Below, piece after piece: positions 11,780 through 23,814 of a stretch of 64,000 nt of DNA. Numbering within the stretch: position 1 is the first letter of the stretch; every line of letters starts with the position of its first letter. Source of the DNA: Sambucus nigra (taxonomy: Eukaryota; Streptophyta; Magnoliopsida; Dipsacales; Adoxaceae); the NCBI GenBank assembly GCA_949130495.1, contig OX422207.1, positions 829,410,073 to 829,474,072 of the forward strand, written 5' to 3'. Below the pieces are notes generated by a model. It did not search any database and was not told the DNA's origin. It saw only the letters and a list, made by a program, of their open reading frames with translations. A program made the translations under genes and the position numbers.

Positions 11780-12902
11780 TGAGGGTGTTAAGTCCCATTT
11801 TGTTAGTTCTGATGGGGGTTTGAGGTTTAATGGGAGATTGGTGGTCCCAGAAGGAGCAGACTTACGTCATGCCGTGATGACCCAGTCTCACGGGTCCCAT
11901 TTTGTGGTACATCCTGGAGGCGATAAGATGTACCAGGATATGAGGTGGCAATACTGGTGAAGTGGGATGAAGAAGGACATTGCTGAGTTCGTGTCCAAGT
12001 GTTCTACCTGCCATCTGGTAAAGGTGGACCATCAGAGACCGTCAGGGTTGCTTCAGCCATTGGAAATACCCGCGTGGAAGTGGGAGAGTATTTCCATGGA
12101 CTTTGTTACAGGGTTACCTATATCACAGCGGGGCCACAACTCTATCTGGGTGATTGTAGACCGTTTGACCAAGGTGGCTCATCTTCAGTCGGTATGGACA
12201 GACTATACCACGGGTCAGTATGCTCAGTTCTTCATTGTTGAGACTGTCAAATTACATGGGGTGCCCCTGAATATTGTGTCAGATAGAGACAAGATTTTCG
12301 TGTCGAGTTTCTGGGAAAGCTTTCAGGAGGCTATGGGCACTGATTTGAGGTTGAGTTCAGCTTACCACCCACAAACATATGGACAGACAGATCTTACTAA
12401 TCAGATGTTGGAGGATATGCTACGCATGTGTGTTCTTAATTTTGGAGGAGGTTGGGAGCCACATCTTCCACTGGTAGAGTTCGCTTATAATAACTCTTAT
12501 CAGTTCACGATTGGTACGGCTCCATTCGAGGCCTTGTATGGCAGGCCTTGTCGTTCCCCAACTTGTTGGCTAAAGGTGGGGGATAACAAGTTGCTAGGTC
12601 CAGAGGTAATTCAGGAAACCTCCGCGAGAATTGAGATGATCAGGAGTCGCATTCGGGTAGCCCAGGACAGGCAGAAGAGCTACGCTGACGCGAAACGTTT
12701 CTTTCAAGAGTTTAATGTGGGGGACCAAGTGTTACTACGTGTATCTCCTATGAAAGGAGTGATGAGGTTGGGGAAGAAAGGGATATTGGCCCCGAGGTAC
12801 GTGGGACCATTTCCCATTATCGAGAGGATTGGGTCGGTAGCATACAGATTGGGACTTCCAGAGCATTTACATCGCATTCACGATGTACTATCTCATCATT
12901 GA
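11780..12902 (+). pseudogene. Tekay integrase (zinc-binding and catalytic core)
   Basis: The zinc-binding part has SHGSHFVVHPGGDKMY, then CSTCHLVK after a stop at about 11958. The core has SMDFVTGLP (first Asp), VSDRDKIFVSSFW (second Asp) and AYHPQTYGQTDLTNQ. In relatives the last segment reads GQ[ST]ER..Q, so the third catalytic residue, normally Glu, appears as Asp here. The C-terminal part (FNVGDQVLLRVSPMKGVMR, then LAPRYVGPFPI) is intact. The uninterrupted 311-residue stretch 11967-12902 is the longest open frame in the window. Confidence 0.93.
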
Positions 12903-13183
12903 GACGATACCTTCGGGATGACATGGCTCACACCCATATCGCGATAGAGGAGATAGATTTACAGCCTGACAGCTCTTACGAGGAGAGATCGGTGACTATC
13001 CTAGACCATAGCGAGAGGAGATTGAGGTCGAAGGTAGATCCACTTATATGGGTCCAGTGGGAGCATCATAATGTGGAGGAATCTACTTGGGAGCACGAGG
13101 CAGATATGCGCGAGAGATATCCAGATTTATTCTTACCAGGTATGCCTTATTTTCCGAATTTCGGGACGAAATTCAGTTATTAG
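12899..13183 (+). pseudogene. Chromodomain of Tekay integrase
   Basis: It follows the integrase at a one-codon stop (12900-12902), so in the ancestral element it was fused to it. The core reads YEERSVTILDHSERRLRSK, then PLIWVQWEHHNVEESTWE, then MRERYPDLF. This is the chromodomain fold of chromoviruses, with the W..H..EE.TWE signature. Such domains direct integration to modified histones. It ends with a stop ten bases before the polypurine tract. Confidence 0.92.
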
Positions 13184-13193
13184 GGGGGAAGTA
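13181..13193 (+). other. Polypurine tract of Tekay element
   Basis: taggggggaagta directly precedes the 3' LTR start TGTAATACC at 13194. This is the expected plus-strand priming site. Confidence 0.9.
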
Positions 13194-16191
13194 TGTAATA
13201 CCCCGTATTTTTATGCTTTATAAATTTGGGGATTTATTAAATTTAATATGAGTTATTAATTTAATATAAATCTGAAAATTAATTACTTTATAATTATTAA
13301 CGTGATGTGAGTTAGTAATTATGGGAAACTTGTTGAATATTACTAATGAGTAGAGTAATATATAATATTGGTTCTATTAAATGTCAAGAGTGAATAAAAT
13401 GACAATTTTGGAAATTTGAGTTAGGACGCGCCCGTGTTGCGTCGTGACTAAATATTGATTAATAAACGTGAATAAATTATAAGTTGCTCGTATGGTCATT
13501 TTGAGTGCGCCAAGGTGTCTGGAAGGGTCGAGATAGTCAGAAAAGTGTACCCGGAGGTTTAGTTTGGGTCTCGGGGCGTTTTTAGGCCTATTTAGCACCC
13601 CGGGAGGGCATTTTGGACATTTTGTATTTTTTGGTAATTAAACCCACGAAATTTATTAGGCTATATCAGCCATTTGGCATGGTCCTTTAGGGTTAGCAGA
13701 CTCAAAACCTTAGAATGGCCATAGAAGAGGGAAGGAGAAAGCTTTCCAAGCAATCAAAGGTCAAATATTCACCCGGTTGCACCGCCACCACCACCAACAC
13801 GTAGATCGCGCGACGGGAAATGCAACCACACCAAATTCGTCCACAAATTAGAACTCTGAAATTCCAAGGCAAGTATTTATCTTGCTTAATTTCGTTAATG
13901 CATCGTTCATGTTAGTCTAGGGCGATTAGGATGAGTTTCATAGAAGAAAACACATGTTGGAGATAGGAAAATCGCATGTAGTAATGATATGAATGATAAT
14001 CTGGAAACCCCCTTCATGTGTAGAGGATTAATCACAGATTTATAATGAATTAGAAGTAGAAATTCTGGGAAAAAGACTGATTAGAACCAAGTTAAAGAAA
14101 TTGTAGGGTTCTTGAAATTGATTTTAGTTTTGGCCAATTAATCCATGGTTATTGATGAAAATTCGCATGTTTTACGTAGAAGATGTATGATATGGGTTTA
14201 TACTATTTATAGTACGAATTTTTGGGAGTTTTGGCGTGAAAACTCTGAATTTGATTGAGGTTGTATTATGAAACCCGTAACTGTTAATCTGCAGAATTCG
14301 CCATACCTTTTTGATCGATCGATCGAACCAAGAGTGTTGATCGATCGACGCATCGATCAATCGAGCTCCTGGCATCGATCGATCGACCCCTTCTGGCAGA
14401 CTCATATTTCCCCTTTTAAATAGTTGAATTAAATTTAAATGAGTAATACTCCTTAGGCATCCATATCAAAATATTTTGGGAGATAAAGAAGACCAGTAGG
14501 ACTTATTAATAATTATGAGACCTTTAATGTCGGACGAGATTTACATTTTTGGGATGTTTACATATAAGGGACGATGGAATTATGTATTAAAGGGAGAGAC
14601 GCGTAAGATAGTTACGATGGAAAATAGATGAGTACCTACTGAATTCTATACTTGGGAGGATAGATTCCATGAGTGTTACGTAGTAAGTTGGAATAATCCC
14701 TCAAACTAAAATTAAGAGACGAACCGTTATAAGTGATAACTAAATAATGAGAAATAAGTATAAATGTTATAATTATGGGTTAGGAGATGAACCTAAATTT
14801 GATATAGAAAAAGTAGTATATTTATATGACTGTGTTTATGCATATAATATATACGTGTGAAAATCATGCCCGCGCTGTTGGCTATCCCTGAGGTTACCGC
14901 GCTGAGACAGTCTTATCTCGATGGGACCTTTACGGGGGATATTGACTTGTACCCAAGGAGATAGGAATCCTAGGTACAAGCTATCGAATCGAGAGTTACG
15001 GTCCTAAGGGACGCGAGGGTATGTGCTGACCTCTTAGACTTGGAAACTATGCTTTGCCTCAATATTGTTTGTGTATGTATTAATACAGTTCGAGAGTGAT
15101 TCCAAACTTGTATTTCCCTTAGTACGAGTGATACGGGGATTGGATAGCAGAGTATGCCCGCACCATAATTTTTATGTGGGGTGCTGTTAGAATATATATA
15201 TATTATACAAGTATTTAATATATATGTGAAATAATGAAGTTTGGAACTTCCTATTGTGTTTATGGTAAGTAAGAAATGAATAATGACTTCAATTTGGAAT
15301 TAATTGTTTTGAAAGTATAATAGGACACTGGGAAACTTTATTAGTAAATAATATTTAAATGAGAACTTTGTGATCAATTGAACTTTATCCTCTTAAACAA
15401 TTAAATTATTCAGTTTTAAATCTTACGAGTAACCTAAGATAAGTTAAACCGTTGGGAAGGTTAGTGTGATAGGCGTGCACACGAGAAGAGAGGTGAGAAT
15501 TTCTCAAGGAAGTGCCGCACTAATATGTTGTTGCATTGACCTGTAAACATTTTAAATACTTTCTAAACAAATTTTAAATCATTTTTACAATCGGGCTCTC
15601 ACCCGTTTCTATTTTCCTTTCTCTCTTGTATATATATGTATATATCACAGGTGCCCAGCCACAGGGGCGTCTTGTATAGGATCCTTTGGAAGGAACGTGC
15701 TGCAGCTTAGGTGGGAGTTGCAGGCCTCTTGCCTAGACGACCTCATTTCTTGATTCCATTTCTAGCACTATTTATTCAGTTGGGCATGTGTCGCCCTTTC
15801 CATTATTCAGTTATTTAGCAGACATTGTGATTCATTTATTTTTTTCAAGATTTTACTCTTTAGGATTTGTTTTTGTCAGGATGTTTTCATTTAAGTATTA
15901 AATGTTGAATTCATTTATTTGTATGTTTAATTATTGGATTGTTTGTTCCAGTATAGTTGGTGTGTGATTATTTATTTATGAATTTCGTAAGGTTTTAAAT
16001 GTTGGTTTATATAAATTAAATTTGGAAAGTAACGTCTAAAAATGGTTTTGGCACTTAGCTTAATTAATTAGGGTGTTTAAATTGAAAAAGTTATTTTTCG
16101 ACAGTGATGCTAAGAATGAACCAACTGTTCACCTTGATTTTAATTTAATAAATCAGTGATCGCCAGGTATTTAATTAGGCGGGGTGTCACA
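13194..16191 (+). repeat. 3' LTR of Tekay element
   Basis: It starts tgtaataccccg and ends gggtgtcaca (16191), 2,998 bp. It is nearly identical to 5885-8822 apart from the missing start of that copy. The GATCGATC palindrome cluster (14313-14390) has one extra unit of about 23 bp relative to the 5' LTR. Confidence 0.95.
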
Positions 16192-17390
16192 ATAACATGT
16201 CAAGATAGCTTGGCTTATAGACCAAGAACAAAAGACTAGTCAAGATATCTAGGAATACAAATTTGTTGCATATCATAAAGTCTGTATCATTAAGTGTGAG
16301 TGTGTTATTATAGAATAATACACAACACATACTTCACTTGAAATAGTACACTTAGGCACTGAGCAGATCATGCACTAAGGAAAGAAAGAGGGAGATACTA
16401 AGACGTGAAGAACGCTAATGTCTTAAGGACAAGTTAAAGTTGAGATCAAAAGAGCAAGCATGGAGAGGTTTGGTCTGGGTTTCTATCTAGTTTAATTGCC
16501 TTATTGATTGTTTGTAACCCATTCCTATTTTTTTGTTTTAGTGGAAGTAATTAGATTTGATCCTTAGAAGGATCCATCATTTTTCTAGGCGAAGGGATTT
16601 TGCGACGTTAAATAAATCCTTGAGAGTTGTATTTTCTGTCTTAAAACCCAACACAAAAACGTAGGATTAAAAACTATGAACTCTCCTAATAATCCGAATT
16701 CATTATTATTTACATAATCTCCTAGATTAATAAGATAATAATTAAGACTGTAATTGACTACATAAACCTAATATAGTTTGTAACGTAATTAACAAATTGA
16801 GAAAAGTGTAATTCGGTCCCCCTTGTATCTTCTATATAAAATTTTAGGTTTATCGAGTTTAGTCAACAGCAGTTACTTCTGCATTTAGAGTCTATTGCGC
16901 ATATAGCCCCCGTCCTCACTTTTGGAGGTCCCCAACATTCCCCCTTCAGGAGTTTACAACTAGATACATTTAATAGGGCGGTACATCTTGAAAAGTTTAG
17001 TTCAGACCACCACACCCTCTTCCTCAACCTCATCTGTCATTAGACATCATGCGTTAGACTCTTCAAAATAAACCTTCAAAACCAAATCCTTCCATAACCA
17101 TTTCAATTAATAACCGGAAACCACCAAGTTGGCTTGAGACGTGGCCACAAACTCCCTAGTGACATACTCAGAGATTTAATTCAATCCTCTATGGTGAATA
17201 AATACTTATGCATGGAGATACAATTTAGTCCAAATTCGCTTGATGCAAAATTCTTTGGGAGAGATAAAAAATAGATTCGGTGAAGGCCTACGAAATGGAC
17301 ATACCGATAATCACCTAGCTGCAAGATAGGTGTTAACAAACCCGACTAGGGTATAGACTAACGAAGAGAACTAGCCCTATTTCCTAGTAA
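16192..17390. other. Intergenic stretch, no gene recognised
   Basis: Flank of the Tekay element. A purine-rich string (aaagaaagagggagat, about 16380) resembles a copia polypurine tract, but no matching LTR or TSD could be found. The rest is AT-rich sequence without open frames. Confidence 0.5.
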
Positions 17391-18596
17391 CTAGTTAAAC
17401 CAATCATCCATGGATGCACCAACGTTTATACAAGACCGAAGAAAGATGTTTTGCATATTAGTAGAAATAAAGGGAGGAGGCACAGCCAAATGAAACCTCT
17501 TTACTATCCACGTGAATGACATTACGGGTCGCTCAATGTCTTCACCAAAATAGTGGCAGCCTGATTGAGTGTTGTATAGATTTAAATGCATGAATTGAAT
17601 CTTTAACCTAATAATCTCATAAAACCACACCTGAAAAATTAAGAAAAATTAAAAAACATTCAAAAAAGATACGACAAAAATTACTTGCAAAAATAAAATT
17701 CAAAACTAATGTTACCTCTAAAAGTTATGGTCCCACGTGAAAGTAGGTTGGCGATAATGACTGAAAGCATCCAAGGCTTCATACAGTGTCGTCGACGTCA
17801 ATCTCACCGAGTCATAATAGTGGATGTTAAATCCTTTGAGGAAGGAAGGAACCAAATATGGATGTCGTCATTCCTTTTTTCCAGCAGTGTTCCCCCAACA
17901 AAAAGAGAATAAATAGGTATGTCGCCTACTGCATCGGTTGATCATTCTCAAAATCTACTACCCACCTCATTAGCGTGTCATTTAGAAGAGCCACAAATAC
18001 TAATTCCCCCGAGCCTACCATATCTATCAAACATAGTGCCTTATCAATCACTGCATTCATCAAATGAAGGGAGCGATCAACCATTATTTGTGTCCCCTCA
18101 CACGGTAGCTCGTGAATCTGGTAGAATTCCATAGGCGTCATTATCTTCTAGCCATCACCCAAATGGAAGGTGTGGGTAGTGTCCAACTATACCTCCCTTA
18201 AGGAACACAATACCACCAAAATTAGAGATGTTTTGTCCAACACCCTCATCAAGTCCCCAAAACCTTCATCCTTTACCAAGATGTTCACCTCACTAGGAAG
18301 ATGATTCCAAATAGCTTTCTCCTCGATTGATCCGCGAGGATAGATGTCGTAGATACCTCCATTTGCAAAAACATATGTACCAAATAAGTTTAAGAATATA
18401 TCCAAATTTTCAAAAACATAAAAAATAATAAACCCAAATCAGAAAAAAAAAAAAAAAACTAAAAAAAAATAACACTTACATAACCATTGGGATTGATCAC
18501 ATTAGCAGAACGATGCAATTGAGGTTCCCTCAGAAGAGCCCTCTCATCAGTCACCGACTTGGCACCATGATACACATTCTCTGTACCAAACAACAT
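17391..18596 (-). pseudogene. Plant mobile domain (aminotransferase-like PMD) pseudogene
   Basis: On the minus strand a putative first exon begins MLFGTENVYHGAKSVTDE at 18596 and ends ..INPNGY before a clean GTAAGTG donor at 18479. Downstream pieces are IYDIYPRGSIEE, ILVKDEGFGDLMRVLDKT (18405-18187), then TTHTFHLGDG and MTPMEFYQIHELPCEG (18141 leftward). The ..THTFHL..G..TP.[DE] pattern is the hallmark of the plant mobile domain, found in MAIN-like host proteins and in proteins carried by several transposons. A segment ending WFYE (about 17630) may be its C-terminal part. Stops interrupt every segment, so it is decayed. Family call is from motif memory. Confidence 0.55.
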
Positions 18597-18991
18597 CGCC
18601 CCATGGTTCACTTATGCAATGTTGCCCAGTTATTATCTTATGAAGTGTTATAAAGTGCCATTTCCAAAAAACCATTCACAAAATAACTCATGAATGATCT
18701 TTTTCTAAAGTAAGAGGTCTCTGCACCAAACGACATCGCCCCATGGTTCGCTTATGCAATGTTGCCCAGTCATTATCTTGTGAAGTGTTATAAAGAGCCA
18801 TTTCCAAAAAAACCATTCACAAAATAACTCATGAATGATCTTTTTCTAAAGTAAGAGGTCTCTGCACCAAACGACATCGGCCCATGGTTCACTTATGCAA
18901 TGTTGCCCAGTCATTATCTTGTGAAGTGTTATAAAGATCCATTTCCAAAAACCCATTCACAAAATAACTCATGAATGATCTTTTTTTAAAG
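18578..18991. repeat. Three tandem ~140-bp repeats covering the PMD leader and start codon
   Basis: Units start at 18578, 18718 and 18859 (periods 140 and 141; the last is slightly shorter). Each holds accaaacRacatcg, gttcRcttatgcaatgttgcc and ataactcatgaatgatc. On the minus strand each unit contains an ATG followed by TTTGGT.CAGAG, the same start as the PMD first exon. The duplication therefore multiplied the leader and start codon. Confidence 0.9.
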
Positions 18992-19020
18992 ATTGAGAGG
19001 TAACGAATGAGGTTTCCTCA

Positions 19021-19038
19021 CCCCTCTTTATATAGGGG
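19021..19038 (-). promoter_or_regulatory. TATA box upstream of the PMD pseudogene
   Basis: Minus strand cccctatataaagagggg, a strong plant TATA element. It lies about 425 bases upstream of the first-exon ATG (18596), with the triplicated leader in between. Spacing and orientation suit transcription toward the PMD remnant. No transcript evidence is available from sequence. Confidence 0.6.
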
Positions 19039-19416
19039 CGTAACAGACCTTTCGATCGGCACCCCTACATCTGCCTACAGGAAGGTACCCCTTGGGAAAC
19101 TATAAAACCATTAGAATTTGTGCCCTTGATGGTAGGCATAGTCTAGCCCATGCTGGCAGGTAACCCCCTTAAATTTTATTATAAAAATTCCAAGCAATGC
19201 TTAAGAAAAATCTAAATATTCCTAACAAAAACAAAAAAAAAAAGTCCAAAAACCATAAAAACTCAAAACTAACAAAAATGCACATTTGTCCCAAAAAAGA
19301 TCAAAATTCAAGATTACACATACAATTCAAAAATAAAATAATCTCTCGAAAAAATCCAAAACTTTTTACAAAATTCTCATATCATTGCATATCCCTTCCA
19401 AAGACACTATACATCC

Positions 19417-19965
19417 TTTAGGTCCTTAAAATCAATCCTATGGATTCATAATTAGTCTTTGATCGTGTTATTGGTCACATACACTCTTTTGGTCCTTAGA
19501 ATTAAATTTGGCCCTCAAAATTAGGTCGTGATACTCATATTGATCACATATATACTTTAGGTCCTCATAATTGACATATTACCTCAAAATGAAGTTGCGA
19601 CCCATCTATTGGTTGCGTACACTCTTTATGTCGTCAAAATTATACCTTAGCCTTAAAAATTAGATCGTGATACCCGTATTGGTCGCATATATTCCTTAGG
19701 TTCTCATAATTGACCTTATCCCTCAGAATTAGGCTGCGATCCCCATATTGATCATACACATCCTTTAAGTCCTCCAAACTAACTTTGGCCCTTAGAATTA
19801 GGTCTTGATCCCCATATCGATCACACACTTTAGGTCCTCAAAATTTACATTATCCCTTAGAATTAGGACATGATCACTGTATTGGGCGAACACGCTCCTT
19901 CAATCCTCAGAATTAGACCTAGGGTCTTGGAATTAGGCCACAATCATCCACTTATAGACCCTAAA
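19417..19965. repeat. ~69-bp minisatellite, 7-8 diverged copies (23-codon period)
   Basis: Repeating blocks of the type ttaggtcctcataattgacc, then ttaggtcgtgat, then catattgatcacatac recur about every 66-71 bases. On the minus strand three neighbouring units stay open and give a 23-residue repeat (DQYGDRSLILRDKV, then an N/S-x-E[ND]L[RK] segment). An adjacent unit gives a similar peptide after a frameshift. Copies differ by 20-30% by eye. Confidence 0.85.
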
Positions 19966-20079
19966 AATCATGTCACAATCATCGTAAACTCTCTTAACCC
20001 TTTATATAAGACATTAACACCCATATTATATCCTTCAAAGACCAAACATCTAATCCCCACTAAAGTTCTGATATAAAGG

Positions 20080-21084
20080 GACTAAACACTCACAACCTTC
20101 TTCCGGGTGCTTTTTTTATGGCCTCTCGCTTATCCTAATCTCACCCATAATGGGGCTCTATAAACACCCCATTCCAACACCCAACACTTACCCAAGGGTT
20201 TAAAAAAGTCCCTTCAAATCCTAAACCCTCGTTCCTCCTTTAAATTTTAATCAGAAAATAACTACAAACTCTTCGAGCCTAATTTGACCTTGTTCAACTC
20301 TTGAACCCAATATTCTCTCATCACACTTCACAGATATATGAATCTTCTTTCCAATGGATCTACCCATGCATGAATTAGACTTAAAATTCACATTTTATGA
20401 CCAAAAAACCATCTATATCTACCTATAAGCATGACAATTCACCTACCTGCTAGCAGATGAAGGCTTTCATAGCTAGAAAGTCTGACCACCCTGTCGATAA
20501 GCAGGGAAAGGGGCATGCCAAGATGCATGTCCTTGAAAAAAGCTTGGTCTTTTTATCCAATTAGGGTTATCCTATTTAAGGAACCTATGACGTCATTTGA
20601 GAGGGACCTCAACTCGATTTTATTACGATCATTTTTCTCTAAATTAAAATACATCACTCTCACCATATTCTATCCACATTATCTTATATCACCCTTGCCT
20701 CATATTTAGACAATACTTCACCACCATCATATACACTCAATAAGTAGCCTATAAAAATCAAAAAAAGAATTGAAAAGAGTTTGATGGTCCAAACTCCTCT
20801 CTACTTATTAGTCTAATAATTTTCATTTAATATCTTTGAGTCTTTTTAGCATATTACTAGCTTGTTTTACACATTTGCACACTAATCTCACCTTTTTTAT
20901 TATATGTACATCTTAAAGTTTATTTTGTATAAATTAAAAACCCAAAAAGGGGGTTTACACCGTAATTTCTAACTTAGAGTAATCTCACTTTTTCTCACAC
21001 TTTCACCACATCTCACACACTTTTCCATAAATAAAAAGATACTTTAGATTTAGATTATGGTTTAGACCCCAGCTTTAGTCTTAT
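20080..21084. other. Intergenic stretch, no gene recognised
   Basis: AT-rich and pyrimidine-rich sequence with some promoter-like strings (ggctctataaac at about 20152) but no coding signal. It may be part of an old LTR element of which only the 21085-21560 segment is recognisable. Confidence 0.4.
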
Positions 21085-21560
21085 TACGAACTACGTGGAC
21101 TTTCATGCCATATTTGGCTACGTAGGCATTCCAAAGTTATTTTGGGATTCAAGTCCTTCGTTACTAATTTTATTTAGTCCACATCCACATATTACCCTTT
21201 TATTCATATATCAAGCATTGTATATCCATTTAATTAGTTGTCTTACTCTTATTCATATATTTAGCACGTTCTATCCATTTAGTTAGTTGTCTCACTCTTA
21301 TTTAGCGCTCCCATATACATGTATTCACTCTTACATAGTGATATTATGATTTTTTGGGGGGGAGTCACTCACATTTTGTCATTTTTACACATTTCTTGTA
21401 TCACCTTATTCATGATTATATTATCTCATTAGAAGGATTCATTCTCATTTCTTCTACGATATGGATATGATAATTTTTTTGCTCACACACATACGCCGAC
21501 TTTCACATTCATGCATACTTCCACTTTGTACACTTCACACACAACACCTTTTACACATTA
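21085..21560. repeat. Dispersed LTR-like repeat, copy 1
   Basis: Contains gaactacgtggactttcatg, a short gap, then ctacgtaggcattcc, a sequence common near the ends of Tat-lineage LTRs. It is followed by blocks such as tttagttagttgtctcactc and gtcatttttaca. A diverged second copy lies at 42588-42890 in the same orientation. Assignment to Tat LTRs is from memory of the motif. Confidence 0.5.
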
Positions 21561-22193
21561 TACAATTGTTCATGCATTTAGAAGAAGGAGAATAATTATT
21601 TAGCCCATGAGAGACTGAAAAGTCAGGGTGGTTTTGTAGAACCCTTCCCACTCCTTAATATAGTCTATAAGCTCGCATCTCATTTTATTTCGAATTCACC
21701 AGTAGTCTTTATGGCATCTTTTAGGAGATGGCTAACCTTTTGCATATTTTTTAGTAATACAGATTGGACACTTTGATCTCTACATATTCACACACCTCAC
21801 ATTGTCAAACATGATCTCTATATGAATCACTTTTAGAGATTGCAATAATCCATGAGAGCGGGCTGGTGAAGGACCGGGATGGCCATATATACACATTAAA
21901 ATATTTTCAAATATGGCCACTAATAATGGGTTTTGGGTCTTGTTGTTTCCTAAACTGTGAGAAGTGGGAAGTTAATTTTACCTTTTAAAACTGGGAACAT
22001 TTTATAGGTCTTTGAATCAATCTTAAAATGGGAATGACTGATAATTTTGACGTGATCAAGTTATCCCACATAAAAATTAGGGGGAAGATGACAGTGAAGA
22101 AATTCTCAAAATTCCAATCTTTCTCGTGTATTAACTTCTGAATGGAAATCCCTTCACGACCCAATTTAGATAAGGATCCTATCTTAGCATAGA

Positions 22194-22640
22194 CACTACG
22201 CCAAAAATCAAAAATGATCATGAAAGGGTGGTCAGAGTTTTGAATCGTGACTAAGGTAGTAATGGTCTAAAACCATAATCATGCATTTTTTTACGGTGAC
22301 CATGTCTATGACCTCATATAAGGGTGATCTATACCACACGTTCGTCACGATCATGGAATGTGAGTACGTCATTCACGATCATGCCATAACTCAATTGTGA
22401 CCCTTTTGTGGGATAAATGACTTCAAGTTGGTTACGGTCCAGAAATGTGACCATTTGTTGAAGACCGTGACCAATATGTGCGAAATGTGTTCACACTTTA
22501 TAATCGTGACCCCCATCCGTAACAACTATGAAATTAAAAATGGTCACAACAATAGGGTCACAATTCAAGATAGTGACCATGTTTTGGAGAAAATAGTGAT
22601 CGGTTATTTTTATTCAAAATGGTCACAGACCAAGGTCAAG
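22194..22640 (+). repeat. CACTA left terminal and subterminal repeats
   Basis: The terminal inverted repeat is followed by many copies, in both orientations, of a ~10-bp core related to atcgtgaccat/atggtcacgat (for example near 22242, 22297, 22355, 22445, 22500, 22540 and 22620). Such arrays are where CACTA-encoded DNA-binding proteins attach. Confidence 0.75.
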
Positions 22641-23489
22641 ATCGTGAACTGTGGTCCCCCTTTAGGTATAAATAAAAATCGTTAGGGTTTATTTTTTTAT
22701 TTCCCTTATTTCAATCTCTTTCTTTTTGAAAAAATTCCCCTTTATATAAAAACCACTAACAAACTACATTTACCACCACCGTCTACAACTGTTGCCACCA
22801 TCAACTAACACCACCGCTACCATCGTCTATCACCATCATCTCTCTCTCACTTAGGTCACTATTTCTCTATCTATATATGTATGTTTATGTATATGTATGC
22901 ATATGTTTACGTATATCTATGTGTATGTATATGTATGCGTATGCATATATATGTGTGCGTATGTATGTGCATATACTAGTTAATGTGAGAAGCCATTAGG
23001 GTTAGGGCTAGGATTAAGGAAAAAAAGAAATAAACATAAATGAACAAAAGGATTTTTTACTAAGGATTGGTTGCATATGAATGTTTTTGTATGTATATAT
23101 ATGTATGGACTTCACTCATAATCATTAATTGTTTTTTGTATGTACATTTATGTTTTCTTTTCTTTTCTTCAATTTTTTTTACTTCTGACTACGTTAGTAT
23201 ATTTTGACCACTATTAAAAATAAAATAGTGTTAATCATTTTTATATGTATGTTGTCACATCTATTTTAAATAATTTAACTTTCATGAAATAATTTTATGT
23301 TATTTAAATTAGTTAAGAAAAATAGGAATGACAAAAATAGGAAAACGATCATTTTTTAAGTTTAAAGTAAAAACTCGTAATTTGTTTGTGCATGTATTTT
23401 TGTATACAAAAATATATATGTACATAGTTTACACATAAGATTTAATTGGGATTTTACATTGATTTTGATTTTTAGAAAGTGAGTCACAT

Positions 23490-23494
23490 AGTGT

Positions 23495-23529
<35 letters not shown>
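23490..23529. repeat. (GT)n microsatellite
   Basis: Dinucleotide run inside the CACTA left arm. A (TA)n run follows at 23786-23808. Confidence 0.9.
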
Positions 23530-23532
<3 letters not shown>

Positions 23533-23814
23533 ACTCGTTAGTTCATATGGTTAATAGTTGGATTGTTTGTTGATTCATCAAATGAGTACGAATGATCTAG
23601 TTAATTACTAAAATAGGATTGTTAACATTTTTTCTTATTGAAATTGTACTTTTCTTAACATTCTTTTCTCCTCATTCCATGTGTTCATGCAATTGAGGAA
23701 TAATTATTGAAGCTCATCATATTATAGCTTCTTTCTTTGTTCCAGTGATTTTACTTATCTTTTCTTTTATAGGAAATAGTCTTTTATATATATATATATA
23801 TATATATAACTTCT

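Larger units (their letters stand above)
5885..16191 (+). mobile_element. Tekay/Del-type Ty3/gypsy chromovirus, nearly full length
   Basis: Order: 5' LTR, Met-tRNA-type primer site, gag, protease, RT, RNase H, integrase, chromodomain, polypurine tract, 3' LTR, all on the plus strand. The C-terminal chromodomain and domain order place it in the chromoviruses, and the three-knuckle gag and long LTRs fit the Tekay/Del clade. The LTRs look about 3% different by eye over the first 250 aligned bases, suggesting moderate age. No TSD is visible: the left flank is copia gag, the right flank is ataacatg, and the 5' LTR lacks its first ~37 bases, so a deletion has removed the left border. Confidence 0.93.

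Noticed and set aside
16192..16660. Copia LTR right of the Tekay element
   Set aside because: A polypurine-like string exists, but no TG..CA pair, TSD or matching repeat in the window could be found.
18578..18991. CRISPR-like array
   Set aside because: The three ~140-bp units are contiguous direct repeats without unique spacers, and the DNA is plant nuclear.
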